A stretch of 56,226 nt of DNA from an uncultured Christensenella sp. (GCA_949841595.1 CATKZB010000008.1:1-56226); one strand, 5' to 3'; counted from the stretch's first letter, positions 15,292-26,512 are shown. Notes: generated by a model not told the origin, from the letters alone. Translations and numbers: made by a program.

Positions 15292-15463
15292 TTTTCTCCT
15301 TCTTTTTCTCAAGTTCTTTTACAACTGGATCATAGAAAATATTTAAAAATGCTTTACCCCAATTTTCTGTGATTCTTTTATGCTCTTCTTCACTTACTTC
15401 CTGATAGATTGGAATAACTTTATCACTCGATCTTGAGCATATAATTCCTGTTAATGCTTTCAT
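15272..15463 (-). CDS. 63-residue small protein, unknown
   Basis: It starts MKALTGIICSRSSDKVIPIY, with an overlapping stop-start junction to the Xis-like gene. The middle (EEEHKRITENWGKAFLNIFY) is helical and the end is Lys/Glu-rich. The pattern resembles small proteins found beside excisionase-like genes in Bacillota elements; no function is assigned. Confidence 0.5.
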   Translation of the reverse strand: MKALTGIICSRSSDKVIPIYQEVSEEEHKRITENWGKAFLNIFYDPVVKELEKKKEKNDAGNV

Positions 15464-15693
15464 TTTTTTAAACCTCCTATGATATCTTCATCGTCAAAGC
15501 CCATGTAAGCCAAGAAGTCTTTAAGTTTGATGAACCTTATTCGATTATTTGGAGATCTACTCTTTAACTTGTTTGTGTTGATTGCGTGGTCTATTTTTGC
15601 TCTGCCTATTCCAAACATTGCACAAAGTTCTTTGATTGAATAGACTCCTGCTTTATGACGCACCTCTACTAATTGATTTTCTTCTACTGACAT
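15460..15693 (-). CDS. Excisionase-like HTH DNA-binding protein
   Basis: This 77-residue protein has a MerR/HTH_17-type core: VYSIKELCAMFGIGRAKIDH, then AINTNKLKSRSPNNRIRFI and KLKDFLAYM. The pattern of a helix-turn-helix with a wing followed by a second helix is typical of excisionase (Xis) and helix-turn-helix 17 proteins. It is the first gene of the minus-strand operon, opposite the repressor, as Xis or early activators often are. It may direct excision with the integrase or activate the operon. A GAGGTG sequence precedes the ATG. Confidence 0.6.
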   Translation of the reverse strand: MSVEENQLVEVRHKAGVYSIKELCAMFGIGRAKIDHAINTNKLKSRSPNNRIRFIKLKDFLAYMGFDDEDIIGGLKK

Positions 15694-15714
15694 TTTGCAC
15701 CTCTCTTATTCTTT

Positions 15715-15742
15715 TTGAAATTTTTTGTAAACATGTTATAAT
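15715..15742 (+). promoter_or_regulatory. Promoter of the 75-residue plus-strand gene
   Basis: TTGAAA (15715-15720), a 16-bp spacer and a perfect TATAAT (15737-15742) precede the gene at 15807 with about a 60-nt leader. The minus-strand promoter for the Xis-like gene must share this intergenic gap, but I could not assign it clearly. Confidence 0.6.
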
Positions 15743-15806
15743 AAGCTGTTAATTGTGTGGCATGTCGATTGCTTAAATTAACAAAATTTAAACAAAGGAG
15801 AACGCT

Positions 15807-16034
15807 ATGGAAAACAAAGTTATAGTCTATGACAAAATTCTTGAAATCAGAGAAGCCCTATATCAAGATGAAGCTAATGAGCTACTTTCTGAATATGTCA
15901 AAATAGACGATACAACTTGCTTAGTTTGGGATGTCATTTCTTGTGTTTGCAGTTATTACCCACCAAATGAAACAATCAAACGAATCTATACTTTAGGTAA
16001 AAGATACAAACGCATTGACCACACAAACAACTAA
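15807..16034 (+). CDS. 75-residue soluble protein, unknown, on the opposite strand to its neighbours
   Basis: The gene has AAAGGAG upstream of its ATG, its own consensus promoter, and a shared terminator with the convergent gene. The acidic N-terminal half (MENKVIVYDKILEIREALYQ) and a C-terminal SYYPPNETIKRIYTLGKRYK give no family match. An independently transcribed small gene between the regulatory region and the early operon could act as an anti-repressor or host-interaction factor, but this is only position-based. Confidence 0.55.
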   Translation: MENKVIVYDKILEIREALYQDEANELLSEYVKIDDTTCLVWDVISCVCSYYPPNETIKRIYTLGKRYKRIDHTNN

Positions 16035-16042
16035 GCTTACAT

Positions 16043-16066
16043 AAAATCACCCTTGTGGTGATTTTT
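16043..16066. terminator. Bidirectional terminator between convergent small genes
   Basis: AAAATCACC and GGTGATTTT form a 9-bp perfect stem with a 5-nt loop and T runs on both strands. It separates the plus-strand 75-residue gene from the minus-strand 72-residue gene and overlaps the stop of the latter. Confidence 0.75.
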
Positions 16067-16265
16067 CTTTGTCAATCAGAACCACGATCCCGTTAGATTG
16101 TGTATACACGATTGAAACAACTTCGTTCTCCAAGTAATTTTTAATTTCTCGATATGGAATTGTATGAAATCTACCTTGAAAGATAAAGTCCTTTCCTTTT
16201 TCCACTTCTCTCACTTTGAACAAAGTTTCTTCGTCCACAACTTCAATAAATTCTTTTAACTTCAT
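16047..16265 (-). CDS. 72-residue small protein next to the operators
   Basis: The start at 16265 has GGAGG 6 nt upstream; an upstream in-frame start would run into the operators. The protein (MKLKEFIEVVDEETLFKVRE, then EVVSIVYTQSNGIVVLIDKE) is a small beta-rich acidic protein of the kind often found in Bacillota phages. It lies right beside the divergent regulatory region, so it is probably the first gene under operator control on minus. No family assigned. Confidence 0.55.
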   Translation of the reverse strand: MKLKEFIEVVDEETLFKVREVEKGKDFIFQGRFHTIPYREIKNYLENEVVSIVYTQSNGIVVLIDKEKSPQG

Positions 16266-16278
16266 TTTGCACCTCCAC

Positions 16279-16306
16279 TGTGATATATTTATCACATTTT
16301 GTGATA
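16279..16306. promoter_or_regulatory. Two overlapping repressor operators
   Basis: TGTGATATATTTATCACA (16279-16296) and TATCACATTTTGTGATA (16290-16306) are both perfect palindromes built from the half-site TATCACA, and they share one half-site. A third copy lies at 16355-16365. Such arrays between divergent genes are typical targets of the adjacent XRE repressor. Confidence 0.7.
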
Positions 16307-16350
16307 ATTCATCCTAATAATAACACTCTATTCACACTATGTCAACTATT

Positions 16351-16368
16351 TTCGCACATATTGTGATA
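16351..16368. promoter_or_regulatory. Third operator copy near the repressor promoter
   Basis: CACA TAT TGTG (16355-16365), flanked on the right by ATA, matches the half-site of the other operators with a degenerate left flank. It lies about 30 bp upstream of the -35 box of the repressor promoter, so occupancy could allow autoregulation. Confidence 0.6.
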
Positions 16369-16392
16369 TATTTTTTAAAAATTTTTCTGGTA

Positions 16393-16421
16393 TTGACATT
16401 ACGGTTTGTAATTTATATAAT
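16393..16421 (+). promoter_or_regulatory. Repressor promoter, predicting a leaderless mRNA
   Basis: TTGACA (16393-16398), exactly 17 bp, then TATAAT (16416-16421) form a full consensus promoter. The ATG at 16428 lies 7 nt after the -10 box, where transcription should begin, and there is no Shine-Dalgarno. Confidence 0.8.
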
Positions 16422-16427
16422 TACTAC

Positions 16428-16763
16428 ATGAAAAGATTAAAAGAATTACGTAATGAAATGAAACTAACTACAAAAGAGCTTGGAGAACAATTAAACCTTT
16501 CTCAAAGCACTATTTCTATGTATGAAAGTGGAAAAAGACAACCCGATACTGAAACTCTAAAAAAAATAGCAAAATTCTTTGATGTTTCGATTGATTATTT
16601 ACTAGAAAATAATTCTAAGTCGACATTTATAAACAAACCTAACACAATTAAAGTAATAGGTCGTGGTGGTGTAACAAAAGAATTTACTGTCACAGAAGAA
16701 CAAAGAAAAGCAATTGAAACTCTTTTAGGCAATAGCCATATAGACCCTGATGCTGACATTTAA
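16428..16763 (+). CDS. XRE-family lysogeny repressor
   Basis: The 111-residue protein has an N-terminal XRE/Cro-CI helix-turn-helix: LRNEMKLTTKELGEQLNL, SQSTISMYESGKRQPD and FDVSIDYLLENN. A short C-terminal tail without a peptidase domain follows, so control depends on the adjacent ImmA-like protease rather than self-cleavage. It is read leftmost in the plus-strand lysogeny block, directly after a consensus promoter with no leader, like lambda cI from PRM. The three TGTGATA-type operators just upstream are its likely targets and would silence the minus-strand operon. Confidence 0.8.
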   Translation: MKRLKELRNEMKLTTKELGEQLNLSQSTISMYESGKRQPDTETLKKIAKFFDVSIDYLLENNSKSTFINKPNTIKVIGRGGVTKEFTVTEEQRKAIETLLGNSHIDPDADI

Positions 16764-16774
16764 AAGGAATAAAT

Positions 16775-17422
16775 TTGTATAATATTTTTTGGAAACTTTG
16801 CAATAATCTGTATATGGCACTGATTAAAAGACGCAAAGCAACATATTATGACAAATTTTATAATGTAAACTATTACAATGTTAGAAACACAGCATGGGAG
16901 TTTCTAATAAAAAACAATGTCACTTCTTACCCCTTGGACTTACACAATATCATTTCAAACAACAATTGGAACTTATTGACATACAAAAGTTACTCAAAAG
17001 CTTATCATCTTCCAAGAGAAGAATTAAAAAAAATATCTACAGATGGCTTTGTAGATTTAGATGAAGAAGAAAGGTATTGTATAGTAATCAATGAAGAGAA
17101 CTCGAAACAACGTTGTAGATTTACAGCTGCTCACGAAATAGGACACATCATCTTGCACAAAGTTTTTAAAGACGAAGATAGACTGGAAAAAGAAGCAAAT
17201 ATGTTCGCGGCCAGGATACTAATGCCCATGATACTCCTCAAAGAACTTGATATAACCACACCCGAACAATTGGCTGAAGTATGCGATGTCAGCATTGAAA
17301 GTGCAAGTTATAGGCTGAAAAGATATAATCAAATCAAATATCGTGAAAGGTTTTACACCAACCCACTGGAAATCGAAGTCTTTAATAATTTAAAAAATTT
17401 TATAAAGCAGAAAAAAAACTAA
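16775..17422 (+). CDS. ImmA/IrrE family metallopeptidase
   Basis: The 215-residue protein carries the zinc motif HEIGH (residues 120-124) with the third ligand in EKEANMFAARILMP (E140), as in ImmA of ICEBs1 and other phage and ICE anti-repressors, which cleave the linked XRE repressor after DNA damage or cell signals. Translation starts at a TTG at 16775 with AAAGGAA nearby; an ATG at 16814 is an alternative that loses 13 residues. It lies 11 nt after the repressor gene and shares its transcript. The pair probably forms the induction switch of the element. Confidence 0.8.
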   Translation: MYNIFWKLCNNLYMALIKRRKATYYDKFYNVNYYNVRNTAWEFLIKNNVTSYPLDLHNIISNNNWNLLTYKSYSKAYHLPREELKKISTDGFVDLDEEERYCIVINEENSKQRCRFTAAHEIGHIILHKVFKDEDRLEKEANMFAARILMPMILLKELDITTPEQLAEVCDVSIESASYRLKRYNQIKYRERFYTNPLEIEVFNNLKNFIKQKKN

Positions 17423-17477
17423 GAAAATTAAACCGTTACAAACGGTAACGTTTTGAAAAATCAAAAAAGGAATTAAA

Positions 17478-18605
17478 ATGCCACATTATAAAATCGAAAA
17501 ACAAGAAAATGGGAAATTTAAAATTAGAGTTTGGTCTAAAAGAGACGCGCTGGGGAAACGAAAATCAAAACAAGAATCTAATATCTCTGGATATACTGCA
17601 GCGAAAAAACGAGCTCAAGAACTTGAATATGAGCTGGAAGAAGATATAGTAGATATGACTTTCCTAAAACTTGACGATTTGTACCATGAAGAAAGAAAAG
17701 ATAAAGTATCTATAACCACTCTTCACACTTCATACAAATATGATCGTGAAAGAGCTAGAAATTTTTTAGGGAATATTAAGGCTAAAAAAATCAATTCTGC
17801 AGTTATTCAAAAATTTATTGACATGGAACAAAAACAAGGTTTAAAAAAGAAAACGGTGCAAAACCATGTTGCATACATAATCGCTGTGCTTAATTGGGGA
17901 GTCAACTACGATAAACTTGATTTCAACAGAGTAAAAAAATTAAATTATAAGGATGATGACGAAGAATTTGAAGCAACCACCCTTGAATTAGACCAATTGG
18001 CTGATATGTTAGTTTTTTTGAAAGAAAACTTTTATAATTTGTACATCCCCACACTTGTTTCAATATTAACTGGAGCAAGAAGGGGTGAAACTTTAGGCTT
18101 AACCTGGGATGACATCGATTTTGAAAACAACTTAATTTGCTTTCAAAACAATTTGGTAAATATTGAAGGAAAACCTGTATCGAAAAAATCTTTGAAAAAC
18201 AAAAAGAAAAAGAAATTTGTAGCTATGGCAGATTTCTTAAAGGAAGAGCTTTTAGAGCATAAAGCAGAAATAGCAATTCCACAACTTGACAATCACATTT
18301 GCTCAAATTATTACACTGGACAGATTACACCCGATTATTTAACCCATGCATTCCATGATTTTATGTTAAAGAAATATAACATTGAAATGAGAGAACATGA
18401 TTTAAGGCATACATTTAGCCAGCTTATTTACGATAATGAAATACTTCTCATTGAAAAAAGTAAAATGATGGGTCATTCTGACACCCAAATCACCAAAAAT
18501 GTATACACAAAACATAAAGTCAATCAAAGAATGTTCTTTATCGTTAATACTCTTGGAGAAGAGTTAAAATCCTTAATGTGTGCCAAAAGATGTGCCAAAA
18601 ATTAA
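17478..18605 (+). CDS. Tyrosine integrase of the element
   Basis: The 375-residue site-specific recombinase catalyses insertion into and excision from tRNA(fMet). It has an N-terminal arm-binding domain (AP2-like, about 1-50), a core-binding SAM-like domain (about 65-150) and a catalytic domain with Arg201 in GARRGE, HDLRH (His307, Arg310), GHS (His333) and the nucleophile Tyr343 in KNVYTKHK. It is the last gene before the right att copy, the usual place. Its last codons, spelling MCAKRCAKN, are made of GTGTGCCAAAA-type repeats that probably also work as arm sites. Confidence 0.92.
   Translation: MPHYKIEKQENGKFKIRVWSKRDALGKRKSKQESNISGYTAAKKRAQELEYELEEDIVDMTFLKLDDLYHEERKDKVSITTLHTSYKYDRERARNFLGNIKAKKINSAVIQKFIDMEQKQGLKKKTVQNHVAYIIAVLNWGVNYDKLDFNRVKKLNYKDDDEEFEATTLELDQLADMLVFLKENFYNLYIPTLVSILTGARRGETLGLTWDDIDFENNLICFQNNLVNIEGKPVSKKSLKNKKKKKFVAMADFLKEELLEHKAEIAIPQLDNHICSNYYTGQITPDYLTHAFHDFMLKKYNIEMREHDLRHTFSQLIYDNEILLIEKSKMMGHSDTQITKNVYTKHKVNQRMFFIVNTLGEELKSLMCAKRCAKN
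18577..18600 (+). promoter_or_regulatory. Putative integrase arm-type sites inside the int 3' end (P side)
   Basis: GTGTGCCAAAAG and ATGTGCCAAAAA form a direct repeat pair within the last codons of int, about 110 bp before the att core. The same repeats lie 150 bp inside the left core. The repeats sit symmetrically on both sides of the joined attP, as lambda-type arm sites do. Confidence 0.55.
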
Positions 18606-18711
18606 ATTTTAACCAAATTTCTTAAAACCATAAATAAACGAAAAAGAAGATTATCTACTTCAAATAAACTATAAAAAGGCTCAAAAACAGCATCTTGGCG
18701 TAAAACTTTTT

Positions 18712-18759
<48 letters not shown>

Positions 18760-18763
18760 GGAA

Positions 18764-18811
18764 GAAATCGCTATGTATTCGACATTTACGAATGTGTGGC
18801 GATTTTTTATT
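18764..18811 (+). terminator. Original host terminator downstream of tRNA(fMet), now displaced
   Basis: AAATCGCTA and TGGCGATTT pair around an inner TTCG/CGAA stem, followed by TTTT. It is a diverged copy of the left one at 2879-2924 with compensating stem changes. Confidence 0.7.
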
Positions 18812-21156
<2,345 letters not shown>

Positions 21157-21164
21157 GAGAAAAA

Positions 21165-21494
21165 ATGGAAAGAAAAACAAACAATCCTTACAAAAAATTT
21201 ATGGACGCTTTTGGAGATGATTACATTTTAAGAATATCCATTGAAGAGCTAAGTGAGCTTATAAAAGCTATCTGTAAATATAAAAGAAAAAGTGAAGATG
21301 TTGATAAGGATGAAAAAGAACTTATCGAAACCCTTCTGGATGGCATAGCTGACGTTGAAATTTGCATTGAAGAACTTGCTTATATGTTTGATGGATTTGA
21401 AAGAATTGAAGAAATCAAACAAAACAAGATCAAAAAAGGTGCTGAAAGAGCAGAAAAATTCAACCTTAAGAAAAGGAGTGGAAATGGAATTTAA
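21165..21494 (+). CDS. MazG-like nucleotide pyrophosphohydrolase-type protein
   Basis: The 109-residue protein has the all-alpha NTP pyrophosphatase pattern: a first metal site EELSELIKAICKYKR and a second, LLDGIADVEICIEEL, in the E-x-x-E ... A-D form of MazG and iMazG. It is small and single-domain. It would hydrolyse (d)NTPs to monophosphates, but the ligand is not deducible. It lies 9 nt after gyrB and overlaps the next gene by 11 nt, so the four genes gyrB to gyrA form one operon. Confidence 0.65.
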   Translation: MERKTNNPYKKFMDAFGDDYILRISIEELSELIKAICKYKRKSEDVDKDEKELIETLLDGIADVEICIEELAYMFDGFERIEEIKQNKIKKGAERAEKFNLKKRSGNGI

Positions 21495-21861
21495 AGATTA
21501 TTTAAAATCAGAAGAATTTAAAAATTTCACCACTAGAAATCCTAAATCAGATTTTAAAAGAACTATTTATGATGAAATCAACCATAATTCATTGCAAAGC
21601 CAAAAATTAAAATGCAATCCAAGAGATTCTTTTAATATGTTTGTTATGGAACATTATTTGAAATTAAATCCTAAAGTAACACAAATTGATTTTGCAAACA
21701 TGCTCTTAAAAACAAAAAGTTTTCAAAAAACTTTCAAAACCTATCCTTACAGAGCAACTCTTGTGGAAGATTTAAAAATGCATGGTGCAATGTATTGTAT
21801 AAATTGTATTGCTTCACAAAAAGAAACTAAAAAAGAAATAAGTCGAAGCAAAAAATTTTAG
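21484..21861 (+). CDS. 125-residue protein of unknown function between MazG-like gene and gyrA
   Basis: The ATG at 21484 is preceded by AAAGGAG and overlaps the MazG-like stop; a longer frame starting at 21355 merely shadows that gene. The protein (MEFKDYLKSEEFKNFTTRNP ... RATLVEDLKMHGAMYCINCI) is basic and helical. It has a CINC pair near the end but no known domain. It is the third gene of the gyrB-gyrA operon and ends 13 nt before gyrA. Function unknown. Confidence 0.6.
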   Translation: MEFKDYLKSEEFKNFTTRNPKSDFKRTIYDEINHNSLQSQKLKCNPRDSFNMFVMEHYLKLNPKVTQIDFANMLLKTKSFQKTFKTYPYRATLVEDLKMHGAMYCINCIASQKETKKEISRSKKF

Positions 21862-21874
21862 TTGAGGAAAAATT

Positions 21875-24418
21875 ATGAGTAAAAAAGACGAAGAAAGCAA
21901 ACAAAGTTTAAAAGAACTTATTGCAAAAGAAAAAATTCAACCTATTGAGGTTGTTGGAGAATTGAAAAAATCTTTCATCGCATATGCCATGGCTGTCAAT
22001 GTCAGCCGTGCCATTCCTGATGTTAGAGACGGTCTCAAACCTGTTCACAGAAGAATTCTGTTTTCTATGGGAGAACTTAACAACTTTTTTGACAAACCAC
22101 ACAAAAAATCTGCTCGTATTGTCGGCGAAGTTATGGGAAAATATCACCCACATGGTGACAGCTCAGTTTATGACGCCTTGGTAAGACTCGCCCAAGACTT
22201 CTCGATCAGATATCCACTTGTGGATGGCCACGGAAACTTTGGTTCTGTGGATGGAGATCCTCCTGCAGCTCAACGTTACACTGAAGCAAGATTGAGCAAA
22301 ATTGCTGCTTTGATGCTTGAAGATATCGACAAAGAAACAGTGGATTTCTATCCAAACTTTGACGATACCTTGATGCAACCTTCTGTGCTTCCTGCCAAAT
22401 TTCCAAATCTTTTGGTGAATGGTGCAGATGGAATTGCTGTTGGTATGGCAACAAACATCCCACCACACAATTTGACTGAAGTTATCAATGGTGTGCAAGC
22501 TCTTATTGACAATCCAGACATTGACATTGACGAGCTTATCAAAATCATCCCAGCCCCTGATTACCCAACTGGTGGAATCATCATGGGAAGAACTGCCGTT
22601 AAACATGCCTATAAAACTGGTCGTGGTGGAATTTTAGTTCGTGGAAAAGCTGAAATTGAAGAAACTTCTTCTGGCAGACAAAGAATTGTCATTACAGAAC
22701 TTCCTTATCAAGTTAACAAAGCACGTTTCATCACTCAAATTGCCGACCTTGTTAAAAACAAGAAACTTGAAGGCATCAGTGATTTGAAAGAAGAAAGTGA
22801 CAGAGAAGGTTTGCGTGTTGTTGTTGACATAAAGAAAGATGCCAATGCACAAGTTGTGTTGAATTCCCTTTACAAACACACGATGCTTCAACAAAGTTCT
22901 GGAATAATTATGCTTGCCCTTGTCAATGGCGAGCCTAAAGTCCTTAATCTTAAAGAAATGCTTTATTATTATCTTGAACATCAAAAAGAAGTGGTTGTAA
23001 GAAAAACCAAATTTGATCTTAAAAAAGCTGAAGAGCGAGAACATATTGTCAAAGGTTTGGTTATCGCACTTGCAAGCATTGATGAAGTTATCAAGGTTAT
23101 CAAAAGCTCGAAAGATAAGCAAGAGGCTGTTGTCAACTTAACGTCAAACTTTGAACTTGATGAAATCCAAGCAAATGCAATTTTGGAAATGAGACTTTCA
23201 AAACTCACCAGTCTTGAAGTTGAAAAACTCAATGAAGAATTGGCTGAACTTGAAGCCACCATCTCCGATTTGAAAGATATTTTGGAAAAACCAGAAAGAG
23301 TGCTTAAGATTGTTAGAGACGATCTCGAAGAAGTTAAGCAAACCTACGGAGACGCAAGAAAGACAGAAATCAGCATGGAAATGGGTGGAATCGACATCGA
23401 AGATTTGATTGCTGAAGAAGATGTTATTATCTCAATGACTCATATGGGATACATCAAACGTATGTCAGTGGACGAATATAAAGCTCAACATCGTGGTGGA
23501 GTCGGCATAACTGCTCACAAAACTAAAGATGAAGATTTTGTTGAAAAGATGTTTGTTACATCAACTCATGACCAATTGCTTTTCTTCACAAACTTGGGAA
23601 AAGTTTACAGTGCGAAAGCATATGAAATCCCTGAAGCTCAAAGACAAGCAAAAGGTCGAGCTATCATAAACTTGCTTCAATTGGGACTTGGAGAAAAAGT
23701 CACAACAATCATTCCTATGAAGAAAGAAGAAAAAGCTAATCTGATTATGGCAACAAGAAATGGGCTTATCAAAAAGACTCCTATTTCAGAATACGAAAGC
23801 ATCAGAAAAGTCGGAAAGATTGCTGTTAAACTGCTTGAAGGAGATGAACTTATCGGCGTTGACATCACAAATGGTCGTGACGATATTCTCCTTGCAACAC
23901 ATGATGGAAAATGTATCAGATTCAACGAAACAGATGTTCGTGCAGTGGGAAGAGATAGCCAAGGTGTGCGCAGTATCAAACTTTCTTCTGGCGATTTTGT
24001 TGTTGACATGGCTATTGTTCATGAAAATTCCACAATAATAACCATTTCAGAAAATGGTTTTGGAAAAAGAACCCCTGTGGATGAATTTAGACTTCAACAA
24101 AGAGGTGGTTCTGGTGTTAAAGCTGGAATTTTCACCGAAAAAACTGGAAAATTGGTTGCACTAAAACAAATTGAAGAAGACTGTGACCTTTTGTTGATTG
24201 CTGACAATGGAGTTATCATCAGAACTCATGTTGACAGCATAAGTCAATTCTCACGTGTAAGCCAAGGTGTGAAAATTATGAAATTAAAAAATGATGCAAA
24301 AATCACAAGTGTGGCTTTAACAGAAAAAGACAATGAAGAAACAACAGACGAAAATATTTTGGAAGAAACAACTCAAAATGAAAATTTAGAAACAGCTAAC
24401 AAAGAAGATTTAGAATAA
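21875..24418 (+). CDS. gyrA: DNA gyrase subunit A
   Basis: The 847-residue subunit performs DNA cleavage and religation. The catalytic Tyr135 is in [10 protein letters not shown] and the quinolone region reads [14 protein letters not shown] (Ser96 and Asp100, the usual sensitive residues). A coiled-coil linker and six-bladed C-terminal DNA-wrapping domain follow, with an acidic tail ([14 protein letters not shown]...). The GyrA-box position, normally QRRGGKG, reads QHRGGVG at 538-544, with the last basic residue lost. A second degenerate copy, QQRGGSG, lies later. The gene follows AGGAAAAATT within the gyrB operon. Confidence 0.95.
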   Translation: MSKKDEESKQSLKELIAKEKIQPIEVVGELKKSFIAYAMAVNVSRAIPDVRDGLKPVHRRILFSMGELNNFFDKPHKKSARIVGEVMGKYHPHGDSSVYDALVRLAQDFSIRYPLVDGHGNFGSVDGDPPAAQRYTEARLSKIAALMLEDIDKETVDFYPNFDDTLMQPSVLPAKFPNLLVNGADGIAVGMATNIPPHNLTEVINGVQALIDNPDIDIDELIKIIPAPDYPTGGIIMGRTAVKHAYKTGRGGILVRGKAEIEETSSGRQRIVITELPYQVNKARFITQIADLVKNKKLEGISDLKEESDREGLRVVVDIKKDANAQVVLNSLYKHTMLQQSSGIIMLALVNGEPKVLNLKEMLYYYLEHQKEVVVRKTKFDLKKAEEREHIVKGLVIALASIDEVIKVIKSSKDKQEAVVNLTSNFELDEIQANAILEMRLSKLTSLEVEKLNEELAELEATISDLKDILEKPERVLKIVRDDLEEVKQTYGDARKTEISMEMGGIDIEDLIAEEDVIISMTHMGYIKRMSVDEYKAQHRGGVGITAHKTKDEDFVEKMFVTSTHDQLLFFTNLGKVYSAKAYEIPEAQRQAKGRAIINLLQLGLGEKVTTIIPMKKEEKANLIMATRNGLIKKTPISEYESIRKVGKIAVKLLEGDELIGVDITNGRDDILLATHDGKCIRFNETDVRAVGRDSQGVRSIKLSSGDFVVDMAIVHENSTIITISENGFGKRTPVDEFRLQQRGGSGVKAGIFTEKTGKLVALKQIEEDCDLLLIADNGVIIRTHVDSISQFSRVSQGVKIMKLKNDAKITSVALTEKDNEETTDENILEETTQNENLETANKEDLE

Positions 24419-24463
24419 TCTTCTTTCTTGCTTTTTACTCTCTTTTCTTTTAAAAGGAAAAAA

Positions 24464-26512
24464 ATGGACAAAATTATTGAAGAACAAGAAAAACAATATC
24501 TTGAAAACGTAATAAAAAAAATAGAAAAGTCAAAACATCAAAAATCAAAAAAAATAGAGTCTAACAAAAAGGAAGTTCAGTCTTATAAAAAATTTTTCTC
24601 TGACAATTATTATGACATTCGACATGGCAATGGAGAAGAAATTGTTGGTGAAGACGAATTTGCCAACATAAATCTTACAATTGAAACTTTGGAACAACAA
24701 AATGACAGACTCACAACTGATATATCAAGACTGAAAAAACAAAAAACAAATCCTTATTTTGGCCGTTTTGATTTTAAAGGAAAAGATGAAAAAGCTTTTA
24801 GCCCTTATTACATTGGTTTAGGATTAGTTCAAGACGAAACAAAAAATAATTTAGTTTACGATTGGCGTGCTGACATCTGTTCTCTTTATTATGATGACAA
24901 ATTTGGAGAAACTTCTTACATTTGTCCCGATGGAGAAATTGAAGGCACAGTTTCATTAAAACGTCAATTTAAAATTGACAAAGGAAATCTTGTTTATTAT
25001 GTAGACAGCAACATGGTCATTGATGACGATATTTTGATGGAACAACTTTCCAAAAACACAACTTCAAAAATGCACGACATTGTTTCAACAATTCAAAAAG
25101 AACAGAATGTTTTGATCAGAGCTGAAGATTTCGAAAACACAATAGTTCAAGGTGTTGCAGGCTCTGGAAAAACATCCATTGCAATGCACAGAGTTTCTTA
25201 TCTGTTATACAAATATAGAAACACCCTGAAAAGTGAAGACATTTTGATTCTTTCTCCGTCCGAACTTTTTTCTGATTATATTGACGAAGTTTTGCCTGCA
25301 CTTGGAGAAGAAAAATCTTTCACAACAACTTTTGCAAGTATGGCAAAAAGATTGTTGGGAGAAGAATTTGAATCCAGAGAAGATATGCTTGAGCGAGTTA
25401 TATCCAAACAAAATCAAAAAGATTTTGAAAATATCGCAATAAAATCGAGTTTTGAATTTCTTAATGACCTGAAAAACTTTTTAAATAATGATATTTGCAA
25501 CTTATTTATTCCCAAAAATTTGATTTTTGGTGAAGTTGTTATATCTAAAGAAGATTTGCATGAAATTTATTTCAACAAGCTTAAAAATCTTCCTGTTCAT
25601 AAAAGAATCGAAGTTTTGGCAGAAACAATAGTTGAAAAATTTAAAGTTCCTACATCAAAACATGCTGACTTGCTTAAAAGAGCAAAAAAACTTTTATATG
25701 ACAAGTTTCTTACAACTGATCTTCTGAAAATTTACAACATTTTCTTAAGAAGTGTTGAACTTGAAGAAATCACTTCTATTGGTGCATACGACATTGCTCC
25801 ACTTTTGCTTATAAAAGAAAACTTGTTTGCACTTAAAAACAATTATGATGCAAAATATGTCATAGTGGACGAAATGCAAGATTACACACCATGCCACTTC
25901 TATCTTTTTGACAAAATATGGAAATGCGCAAAGTTATATTTGGGTGACATCTATCAAAGCATTGACAGAACCTTAACACCTGAATATCTCAATCTTTTGG
26001 CAAGACTGACAAAATCAAAAATCAGATATTTGAATAAATCTTATCGAAGCACTTTGCAAATTTCTGTCTTCTCACAAAAGATTTTGGGAAAACATGTTGC
26101 AAACAATGTAAACAGAAATGGAGATGAAGTAGATTTTATTAAAACTAAGAATAGTATAAAAGAAATTGAAAAAATTCTTAATGAAAGAAAAAACAACAAT
26201 CAAAGTATTGCAATCATTTGCAAATCTGAAGAAGAAATAAAACAACTTAAAAAATCAAGTCCTATTTTAAAAAAATTTAAAGTTTTGGATAATGCAGAAT
26301 CAAAAGCAGACACAAAACAAATAATAACCACCCCGGCAAAAGCAAAGGGAATTGAATTTGATTGCGTTATAATCCCTTATGCCAACAATGAAAACTATCA
26401 TAATGAGTTAGACAGAAACCTTTTGTATGTGGCATCCACAAGAGCTTTGCATAAATTGATTTTTATCAGTGACAAAACACCAAGCAAATTCCTTATCAAA
26501 ACAAGCAAATAA
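24464..26512 (+). CDS. helD: HelD-like UvrD/Rep family helicase
   Basis: The 682-residue protein (ATG 24464; AAAAGGAAAA upstream, better than the TTG at 24428) has a coiled-coil N terminus (about 1-90). Walker A follows in VQGVAGSGKTSIAMHR (about residue 230), and Walker B in YVIVDEMQDYTPCH. Its later motifs are TTPAKAKGIEFDCVIIP and YVASTRALHKL. Order and length match HelD, which removes RNA polymerase from DNA in Bacillota, rather than classical UvrD or PcrA. It follows gyrA by 45 nt and may be part of the same transcript. Confidence 0.75.
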   Translation: MDKIIEEQEKQYLENVIKKIEKSKHQKSKKIESNKKEVQSYKKFFSDNYYDIRHGNGEEIVGEDEFANINLTIETLEQQNDRLTTDISRLKKQKTNPYFGRFDFKGKDEKAFSPYYIGLGLVQDETKNNLVYDWRADICSLYYDDKFGETSYICPDGEIEGTVSLKRQFKIDKGNLVYYVDSNMVIDDDILMEQLSKNTTSKMHDIVSTIQKEQNVLIRAEDFENTIVQGVAGSGKTSIAMHRVSYLLYKYRNTLKSEDILILSPSELFSDYIDEVLPALGEEKSFTTTFASMAKRLLGEEFESREDMLERVISKQNQKDFENIAIKSSFEFLNDLKNFLNNDICNLFIPKNLIFGEVVISKEDLHEIYFNKLKNLPVHKRIEVLAETIVEKFKVPTSKHADLLKRAKKLLYDKFLTTDLLKIYNIFLRSVELEEITSIGAYDIAPLLLIKENLFALKNNYDAKYVIVDEMQDYTPCHFYLFDKIWKCAKLYLGDIYQSIDRTLTPEYLNLLARLTKSKIRYLNKSYRSTLQISVFSQKILGKHVANNVNRNGDEVDFIKTKNSIKEIEKILNERKNNNQSIAIICKSEEEIKQLKKSSPILKKFKVLDNAESKADTKQIITTPAKAKGIEFDCVIIPYANNENYHNELDRNLLYVASTRALHKLIFISDKTPSKFLIKTSK

